Below the pieces are notes generated by a model. It was not told the DNA's origin. It saw only the letters and a program-made list of their open reading frames with translations, and searched no databases. This document shows, in pieces, positions 42,166-50,373 of a stretch of 64,000 nt of DNA; position 1 is the stretch's first letter, and every line of letters begins with the position of its first letter. The translations under genes were made by a program, and so were the position numbers. Origin of the DNA: Propionibacteriaceae bacterium (GTDB lineage Bacteria; Actinomycetota; Actinomycetes; Propionibacteriales; Propionibacteriaceae); NCBI GenBank assembly GCA_031271975.1, contig JAISUR010000037.1:62001-126000 (forward strand). Direction: 5' to 3'.

Positions 42166-43374
42166 GTGCGCGCTTACGCCGAGATCCTGCGGGTGCCAGG
42201 CGCGTTGGCCTTCTGCGTGTCCGGATTCTGGGCGCGCTCCGGCGGCGCCATGATGGGCGTCGGCACGGTGCTGATGGTGTCGGGCCTGTATGGCTCCTAC
42301 GAGTTGGCGGGTCTGATCACGGCGGTCAACTCCCTGGGTTGGGCGCTGGGGACTGCGATCTTGGCCAACCTGGTCGACAAGCACGGGCAACGGAAGATCG
42401 GCTTGCCGGGCTCGATAATCTCGGGGGCCTTCATCGTGCTGCTCATCACCTTGGCCACTCTCCATGCTCCCGGCTGGACATTGGCCATACCCGCATTCTG
42501 CTCGGGCTTTTCGTCGGGTTCGCCCGGGGCGTTGGTGCGCGCCCGCTGGAGCCACGTGCTGGACTCGCTGCGCCAAGTGCACACCGCCTTTTCATTGGAA
42601 TCCGCGCTGGATGAGATTTCGATGGTGGTCGGCCCGGTGTTGGCCACGGCCCTCGCGACGATGATCGCCCCGCAAGCCGGGCTGGTGGCCGTGGTGACCA
42701 TTTGTTGCTCCGGGTCGATCGTGTTCTATTCGAAGCGCGACACCGAGCCACCGCCAGCGCCAAGGCGCCTCCGGGAAGGCGAGCGTCGCCTGCGCCGCCC
42801 GGTGCTGCTGTTGCCCGGAGTGTTCGCCGTCTTCCTGGTGACAGTGCTGGCTGGCGTGCTGAACGGCTCGATCCAGGTCACTGTGGTGGCGTCGACCGAA
42901 GCGTGGGGCGACAAGCCGCTGTCGGGGGTGGTGCTGGCTTGCTTCGCGGTTGGTTCCGGCACGGTGGGCCTCGTCTACGGCGCCATCCATTGGCGCACGC
43001 CGCTGACCAAACGCTTCCACATCCTCGTGTGCGCCATGGCCTTGGGAGCCACCACGCTGTACTTCGCACCCAACGCGCTCGTGCTGGCTGGTTGCGGTTT
43101 CCTGTGCGGCCTGGCAATCGCGCCCACCTTGATAAACGGCCAAGCGCTCGCCCAACGGCTGGTCCCGCAATCCAGGCTCACGGAGGGCCTGGCGTGGATG
43201 AGCGGCTCCCTGGGCATCGGTGGCGCCCTCGGGGCCTCGCTCGCCGGCTTCGCGGTTGAGCGCGTGGGACCCACCTACGGCTTCCTGGTGACGGTGGCGG
43301 CGGCCGTCGCGGCCGCCGCCCTCACGACAGTCTCAATAGGCCAGGTCCGCCGCGCCTTGCCCGGCCCCGACTGA
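42166..43374 (+). CDS. major facilitator superfamily transporter
   Basis: A 402-residue, twelve-helix membrane transporter. The loop 2-3 motif reads NLVDKHGQRKIGLPG, an MFS motif A variant, and a basic stretch (PAPRRLREGERRLRRP) forms the central cytoplasmic loop. The GTG at 42166 is immediately after the reductase stop; no strong ribosome site, consistent with coupling. The context suggests import or export of a sugar or its product; the substrate is unknown. Confidence 0.82.
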   Translation: MRAYAEILRVPGALAFCVSGFWARSGGAMMGVGTVLMVSGLYGSYELAGLITAVNSLGWALGTAILANLVDKHGQRKIGLPGSIISGAFIVLLITLATLHAPGWTLAIPAFCSGFSSGSPGALVRARWSHVLDSLRQVHTAFSLESALDEISMVVGPVLATALATMIAPQAGLVAVVTICCSGSIVFYSKRDTEPPPAPRRLREGERRLRRPVLLLPGVFAVFLVTVLAGVLNGSIQVTVVASTEAWGDKPLSGVVLACFAVGSGTVGLVYGAIHWRTPLTKRFHILVCAMALGATTLYFAPNALVLAGCGFLCGLAIAPTLINGQALAQRLVPQSRLTEGLAWMSGSLGIGGALGASLAGFAVERVGPTYGFLVTVAAAVAAAALTTVSIGQVRRALPGPD

Positions 43375-43380
43375 TCTTTA

Positions 43381-43397
43381 CCCCACAAAGTGTCCTC
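43381..43397. repeat. 17-bp repeat, second copy
   Basis: CCCCACAAAGTGTCCTC, identical to 41197-41213. Here it directly precedes the 37-bp tandem repeats. Confidence 0.7.
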
Positions 43398-43404
43398 GCT
43401 GCGC

Positions 43405-43530
43405 CCCCACCGCGACATCCCGGACTTGTTCCGGGATCAAACCCCACCGCGTCATCCCGGACTTGTTCCGGGATCAAACCCCACCGCGTCATCCCGGACT
43501 TGTTCCGGGATCTTGGGACGAAGTCCCATG
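43405..43530. repeat. 37-bp tandem repeat array of the palindromic family
   Basis: Three units start at 43405, 43442 and 43479. Each begins CCCCACCGCGTCATCC (one base differs in unit 1) and contains the palindrome ATCCCGGACTTGTTCCGGGAT. A GGGAC/GTCCC hairpin follows at 43515-43527. No spacers. It fills the left part of the 437-base gap between the MFS and isomerase genes. Confidence 0.9.
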
Positions 43531-43580
43531 CACCCCGCCAGGGGTGCCCTAACGGGCACACAGACGCAGCCCTCTCCCAC

Positions 43581-43607
43581 GAAAACTTTCGCATGGAAAT
43601 CTTTCGC
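43581..43607. promoter_or_regulatory. two operator motif A copies upstream of the isomerase gene
   Basis: GAAAACTTTCGC (43581-43592) and GAAATCTTTCGC (43596-43607), 15 bases apart start to start. Each holds a GAAA/TTTC inverted pair. They lie upstream of a TAAAAT sequence (43636-43641) and of the stronger promoter at 43691. Confidence 0.5.
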
Positions 43608-43690
43608 AATTCCCGCCCGCAAGGCCCAGTTCGTCTAAAATACCTAGTCAAACGCCACTTCAGCGAGGCCGTGGGCAATCCAGCCAGCTC

Positions 43691-43718
43691 TTGACACTAT
43701 GAAAACTGCCGATAAAGT
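43691..43718 (+). promoter_or_regulatory. sigma-70-like promoter of the isomerase-epimerase operon
   Basis: Perfect TTGACA (43691-43696), 16-base spacer, TAAAGT (43713-43718). The leader to the ATG at 43812 is about 85 bases, ending in a GGAAGGGAC ribosome site. This is one of the few full consensus -35 boxes in the window. Confidence 0.55.
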
Positions 43719-43811
43719 AACGAAAGAGGCGGGTCCGACACTGGATGATGACCGGATGGCATTTCGCAATCCCCCAGACCAGCTTTCTGGCCCCACGAGG
43801 AAGGGACAAAG

Positions 43812-44720
43812 ATGTCGAACATCAATGACGTCATTCGCACAATGAAGACTGGTTTCGTTGGGTGGGCATACCCGCCGCCGGATGACGTTCCGGCCGAAGA
43901 GGGCGCTGATTGGCAGATCCGGCGGTCGGCTGAATTGGGCGCCACCTGCGTGCAAGTCTACGGATTCAATACACCGAAGTCCGACGCGGGCCGCAAAGCC
44001 ACCCGCGAGTTGGCCGAATCGCTCGGGATCGAACTGGAAGGCGCGGCTTTCGCGCTGTTCCCGCCCATGGGCGAGACGCCCGAGAGCCGCATCCCCGCGC
44101 TGCGCGCCGAACTCGAAGAGGCTGTCGCCTTGGGCATGACGGTGGTGCGGGCCGGCTGGGGCAACAACTCAGTCGCCAGGAGCCGCTGGGCCAAGGATGG
44201 CAAAGCGCAGTATCAGCACATGATCGACTCGCTGAAGTCCGCCGCGCCGCTCGCGGAGGAGTACCAGTTGCCCATCGCGGTGGAGAACCACTCCGATTTC
44301 TTCGGGTGGGAGTTGGCGAACATCCTGCGCGCGGTTGATTCTCCTTGGATCGGCGCGGCGCTCGACACCGCCAACGGTTTCGCCTCCATTTACGACCCGG
44401 AGGCCGACAACGAGGCGCTCGCGGAGTTGGCGTTCACGACGCACATCAAGGACATGCGGGTCATTGACAATCCGTTGCGTTGGGCTGTGCCGCACCTGCC
44501 GGTCGGCTGCCATCTTGGCGAAGGAAACGTTGACGTGGTGCATGCCATCGAGATTCTCGCCGAACGCAGTCCGAAAGCCAACGGCCTGCATCTCATCGTC
44601 GAAGCGGGCTGGGAGCCTGAGGGTGATTTCCCGGAGGCTGTTCCCGATCCGCTCGCCTACCGCCGTTCGATCCTGGAAGACGGCATCCGTTGGCTGAACG
44701 ACTTCATCGCCAGCCGCTGA
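43812..44720 (+). CDS. sugar phosphate isomerase/epimerase family (TIM barrel, AP endonuclease 2 fold)
   Basis: A 302-residue protein of the xylose-isomerase-like TIM-barrel superfamily. Probable metal ligands: Glu in AVENHSD, Asp in ALDTANG, His in THIKDMR and Glu in VEAGWE. Such enzymes isomerise or epimerise free or oxidised sugars. Encoded 20 bases before the NAD-dependent epimerase, so one operon. Substrate unknown; neighbouring oxidoreductases suggest a keto-sugar intermediate. Confidence 0.85.
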   Translation: MSNINDVIRTMKTGFVGWAYPPPDDVPAEEGADWQIRRSAELGATCVQVYGFNTPKSDAGRKATRELAESLGIELEGAAFALFPPMGETPESRIPALRAELEEAVALGMTVVRAGWGNNSVARSRWAKDGKAQYQHMIDSLKSAAPLAEEYQLPIAVENHSDFFGWELANILRAVDSPWIGAALDTANGFASIYDPEADNEALAELAFTTHIKDMRVIDNPLRWAVPHLPVGCHLGEGNVDVVHAIEILAERSPKANGLHLIVEAGWEPEGDFPEAVPDPLAYRRSILEDGIRWLNDFIASR

Positions 44721-44740
44721 GCAAATAAGGAGTTCTTGAA

Positions 44741-45664
44741 ATGACAAATGTGCTAGTCACCGGTGGCGCTGGGAACCTCGCCAGCTACGTGATCCCCCGG
44801 CTGATCGAGGCCGGTTACGACGTTACGGGGTATGACACGGTCACCCCGACCAAGCTCCCCGACGGCGTTAAGTTCGTCCTGGGCAACCTCACCAGCCTGG
44901 AAGACAACCTGCGGGCACTGACGTATTCGATGCCGGAGGTCATCGTCCACTTGGGCGCCATGCCTTGGGCCACCGAGCAGATCCGCGGCGGCGGGCTCGT
45001 CACCAGCCAGGCACTGCCGGAGGATTCCACCTTCCAGGCGAACATCGCCGGCGTTTACTATCTAATGGAGGCCGCGCGTCGGCTGAACACGTTGCAGAAA
45101 GTCGTCTTCACGACTAGCTACTACGTGCTGGGCCTCGGCTTTAGGATCTCTGGAACGCCGTTCAAAGTGGACTACCTGCCCATCGACGAGTTCCACCCGA
45201 ACCGCCCCGAGGACACCTACTCGTTCTCCAAGATGCTGGGCGAGGAGATCTTCCACTCCTACTCGCGGGCCTATGGCTACAAGATCGTCAACTTGCGCCT
45301 CATGGGCGTGGACTATCCCGGGTTCCGCCAGAACCACCCCTACGGGTATGTGCCCAGCGACGATGAGAAGACGGTGGAAGGCCCCATCGGCACGACTTAC
45401 CAGTACGTTGACGCCCGCGACGCCGCCGAGGCCATCCTGCTGTCCATCCAGAACGACGCCTTGGGCCCGTTCGAGGTGTTCAACATCGGCACCGACACGG
45501 CCTACGCCGAAGAGACCCAAGATCTGATCAAGCGCATCTGGCCGGCCCTCGCGCCGTTGGCGGAAGGCAAGATCAGCGGCCACGAAGGCCTGATCTCGCT
45601 GGAACGCGCGGCGAAGGTGCTGGGCTACACGCCAAAGCACTCTTGGCGCACCGCCCAGGGCTGA
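44741..45664 (+). CDS. NAD-dependent epimerase/dehydratase family protein
   Basis: A 307-residue extended SDR. The cofactor motif is GGAGNLASYV near residue 7; the catalytic YxxxK is YSFSK (near 160) and TTSYYVLG supplies the upstream Ser/Thr. Family members oxidise or epimerise nucleotide sugars or, in catabolic clusters, free aldoses and uronates. An AAGGAG site precedes the ATG. It is cotranscribed with the isomerase and ends at a perfect hairpin shared with lacI 2. Confidence 0.88.
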   Translation: MTNVLVTGGAGNLASYVIPRLIEAGYDVTGYDTVTPTKLPDGVKFVLGNLTSLEDNLRALTYSMPEVIVHLGAMPWATEQIRGGGLVTSQALPEDSTFQANIAGVYYLMEAARRLNTLQKVVFTTSYYVLGLGFRISGTPFKVDYLPIDEFHPNRPEDTYSFSKMLGEEIFHSYSRAYGYKIVNLRLMGVDYPGFRQNHPYGYVPSDDEKTVEGPIGTTYQYVDARDAAEAILLSIQNDALGPFEVFNIGTDTAYAEETQDLIKRIWPALAPLAEGKISGHEGLISLERAAKVLGYTPKHSWRTAQG

Positions 45665-45687
45665 GCTAGTTCAAGCCCCGAAGCCTC

Positions 45688-45723
45688 CTGGCGCCTGGTC
45701 CCGTGGCGGCGGTCAGGCGCCAG
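45688..45723. terminator. hairpin between the convergent epimerase and lacI 2 genes
   Basis: Perfect 10-base arms CTGGCGCCTG (45688-45697) and CAGGCGCCAG (45714-45723) with a 16-base loop; the right arm covers the stop codon of lacI 2. No clear T-run, so it could act as a bidirectional stop or pause. Confidence 0.6.
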
Positions 45724-46723
45724 GGTTCTTCGTGGGGCGCGTCGAGGATTCGCGCTGCACGAGTGTGGGCACCATCATCACGTTGCGGGGCGGGCCGTCG
45801 TAACCGTTGACACGTTCGATCAACATCCGGGCGGCCGTGTAGCCGATTTCGTGCACTGCCTGCCGCACCGCGCTGATCGACGGGTCCGTCAGTTCCATCC
45901 AGGGCAGGTCGTCGAATCCCACCAGCAGCACGTCGGCGGGCACGTGGACGCCCATGCGGCGCAGGCAGCGCAGCGCGCCGAACGCCAACCGGGAGTTGGC
46001 CAAGAACAGGGCGTCGGGCGGCTCGGGCAGGTTGAAGAACCGTTCGGTGGCCAGTTCAGCCTCTGACTCGCGGTAGTTGGTGTAGGCGAACAGGTCTGCG
46101 GCGGCTTCCAACCCGGCGGCTTGCAGCGCTTCGCGATAGCCGTCCAGGCGTTCCGCGGCGCTGGGCACGTCCCGCGGGCCCGTGATGCAGGCGATCCGGC
46201 GCGCGCCCTGTTCGATGAGGTGCTCCACCGCGGCCCGGGCCCCGCGCACGTTGTCCGAGCGCACCGAGTCGAAGTCTCCCAACCGCATCTCCAACGACAC
46301 GACAGGGATGCCTTCCTTCTGCAAGACGGACACGTCGGTGTTCTGGGCCAACGTCGGTGTGAGGATCACCCCGGCCACCGATTGATCGGCCAGCAGCCGC
46401 AGGTACTCGTCTTGCCGTTTCAGGTCGTCGTCCGTGTCGCAAAGCACGGCTGAATACCCCAACTCGCGGGCGTAGTCCTCAGCCCCGCGGCAAATGCCGG
46501 TGAAGTGCGGATGCTCGACGTCCTGCACCACCAGGCCCAGCAGCCGCGTGGACCGTCGCCGCAAGCCGCGGGCGACCAGGTTGGGCCAGTAGCCCAACTC
46601 GTCGACGACCTTGCGGATCCTATCGGCCGTGCTGGGCTTGACCTTGTCCGGGTAGTTGAAATATCTGGAGACTGTCGCCACGGACACTTCCGCAGCCTCA
46701 GCCACGTCGCGGATAGTGAGCAA
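45713..46723 (-). CDS. LacI family transcription regulator 2
   Basis: A 336-residue repressor. The HTH (TIRDVAEAAEVSVATVSRYF) begins at residue 3, followed by the hinge and a sugar-binding domain (LLGLVVQDVEHPHF, GLEAAADLFAYTNY, LVGFDDLPWMEL). The TTG start is preceded by AGGGGG. Only about 40% of positions resemble LacI 1 by eye, so the two are likely to bind different operators; motif B is a reasonable target for one of them. Convergent with the epimerase gene. Confidence 0.9.
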   Translation of the reverse strand: MLTIRDVAEAAEVSVATVSRYFNYPDKVKPSTADRIRKVVDELGYWPNLVARGLRRRSTRLLGLVVQDVEHPHFTGICRGAEDYARELGYSAVLCDTDDDLKRQDEYLRLLADQSVAGVILTPTLAQNTDVSVLQKEGIPVVSLEMRLGDFDSVRSDNVRGARAAVEHLIEQGARRIACITGPRDVPSAAERLDGYREALQAAGLEAAADLFAYTNYRESEAELATERFFNLPEPPDALFLANSRLAFGALRCLRRMGVHVPADVLLVGFDDLPWMELTDPSISAVRQAVHEIGYTAARMLIERVNGYDGPPRNVMMVPTLVQRESSTRPTKNPGA

Positions 46724-46767
46724 AATGCCCCCTGTCTTCGATGACCTGCTCGGCCAATCCTAACGGT

Positions 46768-48810
46768 TCAAGCGTGCTCAACCAGGTAAATGGCCTGCGC
46801 GGACACGGTTTCCGGCCGCAATTCGACCAGGTCGCCGAGCTGGCTGAAGGGCACCGGCGTTCCTTCGGGCAACTCGACCACGCTGCAGGCCTGGCTCGCC
46901 CGCAGCCGGATGGGGAAGCCGGCCACCGGCTGCGTCGTGTCCATGCGCGGGATGCCGCTGGAGGATCGCCGGGGTTGGTAGGCGGTCAGATGGACGGTGG
47001 TGCGTTGTTGGCCGTTGGCGGGCGGCAACCGGTGCGCGGTGGCCTCGATCCAACGCGGCCCCTCGTGCGTCAGGAGGCGTTCGGGCAGCAATCGGCCGAT
47101 CACCGCGGCGACGGTGTCTGCAGTAGCCCAGTAAGACTGTTCGGCGTACTCGCTGAACGCGGGCACGGCCAGATGCGCCCAGTCGTCTCCTACGACCACG
47201 AGCGGGCCGGCGATCGTCGCACCCACCGGGGCGTGGCCGTGCGAAGTGAAGTGGTCCCAGGTGCGGTTGAATCTGGATTCCACCACGGCGCCCAGGCAGG
47301 CCCCCATCGCTGCTTCCAGCTTGGCAGCTTGCCCATAGGTGACGTAGGCGAAGTCGGCGGCCAGCCGGGGACCGCCTTGGGCGAGTTCGCCGGGCCGGAA
47401 GAAGGACGGCTGCGTGTCGCAAGGGCCGAGCGAGCGGGCAATTTGCCCAGGCAGCGCGGGCACGGCCGTTCCGGCTGACAGCAGCTTCGCCCCAGCTTCG
47501 CGGCAGCGTTGCAGCACGGCAAGGCCGGCATCGTCCAGTTCCACATCATCGGGGACCACGATCAAGGCGTACTTGCCGGGTTCCAGGCGTTCGGCGTCGA
47601 CGATGTCGAACAGCACGGCCTGTTCGAGGAGCATTTGGGCCGCTCCGGATGTGCCCGGTGTGAAGCCTTTGAGGCGGCGCCCGGCGTCGGCGGGCACATA
47701 TCGCCAGCCGGCCACCACCGCGGCTTCCACCAACGGCGTTCCGCCCAGGTAGCCCGCCAAGGCTTCGGCCCGCTCGAAGGCCTTGCCGATGACGGCGTAC
47801 ACGGTGGGTTCCGGCACTCCGCTGGGGTCGAGTTGGTCACCCACGCAGGGAGAACCCCCCGCGGACCAGATTGTCCCAATTTCGTAGGCGAGTTGGTCGA
47901 CAGTCTTCAACCCGCCGAAATCGGCCCAAGACAGGTGGAACCGTCCGGTCATGCCGACGATGGGCAGCCCGAAGGTGCGGGCGTACCGGGCCATCACCGG
48001 GTAGTGCAGGTACCCCCATGCCCCGTCGGTGGGCAGCGACTCCACGTCGATCTGGGTCTGATAGCGGGTCGTCTTGCCCAGCCACGCGTCCGTCGTTTGG
48101 TTGTGCGCGACCGTGGCATTTGGCAGATAGCGGCGCACGATCTGCTCGGCTTGGGCGAGGAAACGGTCGCGGGCGGCGTGGTAGTAGTCCTCGACGGCTC
48201 GGTCGTCGCTCACGTCGACGCCGGCTTGCTGCATCCGCAGGACCCCCGCCGGGGAGTAGTTGGGGATGATGGAGACGATGTCGAACCAAAACCCGTCCGG
48301 CGCGTAGCGTTGGCAGATTTCTTCGACTTGCGCCAACACGTAGTCGGTGTATTCGCTCGCCAGATCCAACACACTCCAGCCGCGGCCGTGGGTGATCCCC
48401 GACTCATTGGACAACGCCGGACGGGCCAGCAGCGAGCCGTCCTTGGCTACGGCAACCCATTCGGGGTGGAGTTTGGCGGCTTCGTCGTCCCACAGCACGG
48501 TCACATACGCCTGAGCCTTGATGCCCCTGGATTGCAGCGCGGCCAACTGGGCTCCGAACAGGTCGAACGACAATCCCGGATGGACGACGCCGACTTGCGT
48601 GGGGTAGTAGGAGAAGCCGTGCAGGCACTTGGCAACTATGTTGACAGAGTTGACGTGGGCTTCGGACATAACTCGTGCGAAAGTTTCCGCATCGAATAGG
48701 TCCGCTATGGGCTGCACCGCCGCCGAATTGTGGAAGTCGAGATGAATCTGCCTCAACACAAGGCTTGCGACGGGGGATTGGGCAGGCTCGCTGGCCGGTG
48801 CGCTGGTCAT
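46768..48810 (-). CDS. GHL6-type glycoside hydrolase-like protein with beta-galactosidase-like domains
   Basis: A 680-residue protein. The N-terminal 350 residues form a TIM barrel of the hypothetical glycosyl hydrolase 6 group (LDFHNSAAVQPIADLFDAET, VAKCLHGFSYYPTQVG, DGFWFDIVS); Asp in FWFDIV and the following acidic residues are plausible catalysts. The rest resembles beta-galactosidase trimerisation and C-terminal domains (VVPDDVELDDAGLAVL). No signal peptide, so it would act on imported glycosides. Divergent from fucU across a motif B region. Exact activity unknown. Confidence 0.8.
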   Translation of the reverse strand: MTSAPASEPAQSPVASLVLRQIHLDFHNSAAVQPIADLFDAETFARVMSEAHVNSVNIVAKCLHGFSYYPTQVGVVHPGLSFDLFGAQLAALQSRGIKAQAYVTVLWDDEAAKLHPEWVAVAKDGSLLARPALSNESGITHGRGWSVLDLASEYTDYVLAQVEEICQRYAPDGFWFDIVSIIPNYSPAGVLRMQQAGVDVSDDRAVEDYYHAARDRFLAQAEQIVRRYLPNATVAHNQTTDAWLGKTTRYQTQIDVESLPTDGAWGYLHYPVMARYARTFGLPIVGMTGRFHLSWADFGGLKTVDQLAYEIGTIWSAGGSPCVGDQLDPSGVPEPTVYAVIGKAFERAEALAGYLGGTPLVEAAVVAGWRYVPADAGRRLKGFTPGTSGAAQMLLEQAVLFDIVDAERLEPGKYALIVVPDDVELDDAGLAVLQRCREAGAKLLSAGTAVPALPGQIARSLGPCDTQPSFFRPGELAQGGPRLAADFAYVTYGQAAKLEAAMGACLGAVVESRFNRTWDHFTSHGHAPVGATIAGPLVVVGDDWAHLAVPAFSEYAEQSYWATADTVAAVIGRLLPERLLTHEGPRWIEATAHRLPPANGQQRTTVHLTAYQPRRSSSGIPRMDTTQPVAGFPIRLRASQACSVVELPEGTPVPFSQLGDLVELRPETVSAQAIYLVEHA

Positions 48811-48886
48811 GTCTCAGTTCTTTCGTCTTTGATTTGGGCCTATCAGACGGTGATCCGGCCCAAATTCGACACTTGCCGATCATCGC

Positions 48887-48915
48887 GGTAACGATTACAT
48901 TGGCGCTTGTAAACT
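48887..48915. promoter_or_regulatory. operator motif B at the divergent GHL6/fucU promoters
   Basis: GGTAACGATTACA (48887-48899) and a half-site TTGTAAAC (48907-48914) overlap the -35 and -10 (TAAACT, 48910-48915) positions of the plus-strand promoter. Binding here could repress both directions. The 201-base gap has no other feature. Confidence 0.5.
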
Positions 48916-49011
48916 ATCCCGGCCAACCGGAAGTGTCAACCTCCAGCAGCCGGGTGGGCGGCGGGCCAAGGAAGGCCCGCTGAAACGGCTTTACGAGTTG
49001 GGAGACCGAAG

Positions 49012-49458
49012 ATGCTCAAAGGAATTGATCCCGTTATCTCGCCGGACTTGCTCTACGGACTGGCCAAGATGGGCCATGGTGAGAACGTTGTCGTGGTGGA
49101 CCGCAACTATCCTCCCTTCAGCGCTGGCATCCCGGTCGTCCACCTGCCGGGTGTGGATGCGCCGACCGCGGTCAAGGCGATTTGCTCGCTGATGCCCCTG
49201 GACACATTCATCGAGTCCCCGCTGGCCGCCATGGAACCGGTCGGCGAGACCGAATTGCCCGCTGTCACCGGGGAAGTCCAAGCGGTCGCCGAGGCAGCCG
49301 ACTCACGCCCGCTGAAAGTGCGCTGGGTGGAGCGATTCGCGTTCTACGCCGAGGCGCGCAACGCCTCGTTGATGGTGTCCACAGGCGAGGCTCGCCCCTA
49401 TGGCTGTTACATCCTCACGAAGGGTGTCTGGCCGAGCTTCACGCCGCCGCAGGCATAG
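49012..49458 (+). CDS. FucU/RbsD-family sugar mutarotase
   Basis: A 148-residue RbsD/FucU protein, converting alpha and beta anomers of a pyranose or furanose before phosphorylation or isomerisation. MLKGIDPVISPDLLYGLAKM and GHGENVVVVDRNYP match FucU closely, with the catalytic His in MGHGE and the Tyr in PYGCYI near the end. A GGAG site precedes the ATG. First gene of a run with the kinase, oxidoreductase, reductase 2 and esterase. Confidence 0.9.
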   Translation: MLKGIDPVISPDLLYGLAKMGHGENVVVVDRNYPPFSAGIPVVHLPGVDAPTAVKAICSLMPLDTFIESPLAAMEPVGETELPAVTGEVQAVAEAADSRPLKVRWVERFAFYAEARNASLMVSTGEARPYGCYILTKGVWPSFTPPQA

Positions 49459-49467
49459 GCGGGCGCC

Positions 49468-50373
49468 ATGAAGGTCGCGGTAGTCGGAAGCTACGGCGCC
49501 GGGCTCACAGTCAAGAGCGCCCGGCAGCCGGTGGCAGGCGAAACGCTGTTGGGCACCGGCTTCAGCCAGGGACCCGGCGGCAAGGGCTCCAATCAAGCGG
49601 TGGCCGCCGCCCGGCTGGGCGCCGAAACGTCGTTTCTCACGGCTGTGGGCGCGGACGCGTTCGGCCAGGACGCCCTGGCGCTGTGGCAGTCCGAAGGCGT
49701 TGACGCGTCGAAAGTAGTCGTCGCCGCGGACGCGCAGACAATGGTCGCCCTGATCATGGTGGAGCCGTCCGGCGAGAACCGCATCATCGTGGTTCCAGGC
49801 GCGCTGAACTTGCTCACCCCTGCGGATGTGCGCGGTTTTCGCGCCGAGATCGCGGCTGCGGACGTGGTGGTCGTTTCGATGGAAATCCCACTGCCGCCGG
49901 TCGTCGAGGCGCTGCGCGTCGGGCGGGAAGTCGGTACCACGACCCTGCTCAACCCGGCTCCGGCCGCGGAACTTCCCGACCAGGCCTGGCCGTTGATCGA
50001 CATCGTCACGCCCAACCGCACGGAAGCCGCGATTCTGCTGGGCAAAGACCCGGACGCGGCCATCGACAGCGAACAGTTGGCGGCCGAACTGGCCCGGCGT
50101 TCTGGGGGCGCGGTGTTGCTGACCCTCGGCGGACAAGGTGCCCTGCTGTGCGAAGGCGGCGTGCTCACACCCATCCCGGCGGCACCGGTGGAGAAAGTCG
50201 TGGACACGACGGGAGCCGGGGACGCTTTTACCGGCGCCTTGGCGGTGGCGGTCGCAGAAGGCATGCCACTGGCCGCGGCCGCGGCGTTTGCCGCGAAGGC
50301 CGGCGCTCACGCTGTCACCATCGACGAGGTCATCCCCGCCCTGCCGACGCGTGCCCAATTGGAAGGAAACTGA
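49468..50373 (+). CDS. ribokinase-family (PfkB) sugar kinase
   Basis: A 301-residue PfkB kinase, phosphorylating the 5-OH of a pentose or similar sugar. GPGGKGSNQAVAAARLG near residue 35 is the substrate/lid motif, NPAPA near 167 and DTTGAGDAF (catalytic Asp252) the ATP site. Ribokinases begin GSINMD or GSINAD, where Asn and Asp hold ribose; here the segment reads GSYGAGLTV, so both are replaced by glycine. The true substrate is therefore likely to differ from ribose, for instance a deoxy or substituted sugar. Confidence 0.88.
   Translation: MKVAVVGSYGAGLTVKSARQPVAGETLLGTGFSQGPGGKGSNQAVAAARLGAETSFLTAVGADAFGQDALALWQSEGVDASKVVVAADAQTMVALIMVEPSGENRIIVVPGALNLLTPADVRGFRAEIAAADVVVVSMEIPLPPVVEALRVGREVGTTTLLNPAPAAELPDQAWPLIDIVTPNRTEAAILLGKDPDAAIDSEQLAAELARRSGGAVLLTLGGQGALLCEGGVLTPIPAAPVEKVVDTTGAGDAFTGALAVAVAEGMPLAAAAAFAAKAGAHAVTIDEVIPALPTRAQLEGN

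Noticed and set aside
43405-43512. Second possible CRISPR array (37-bp units)
   Set aside because: Units are contiguous without spacers and each is an internal palindrome of a dispersed repeat family.
48677-48688. GCGAAAGTTTCC, a reverse copy of motif A, inside the GHL6 gene
   Set aside because: It lies about 125 bases inside the coding region, encodes conserved sequence, and is not at a promoter; may be chance.
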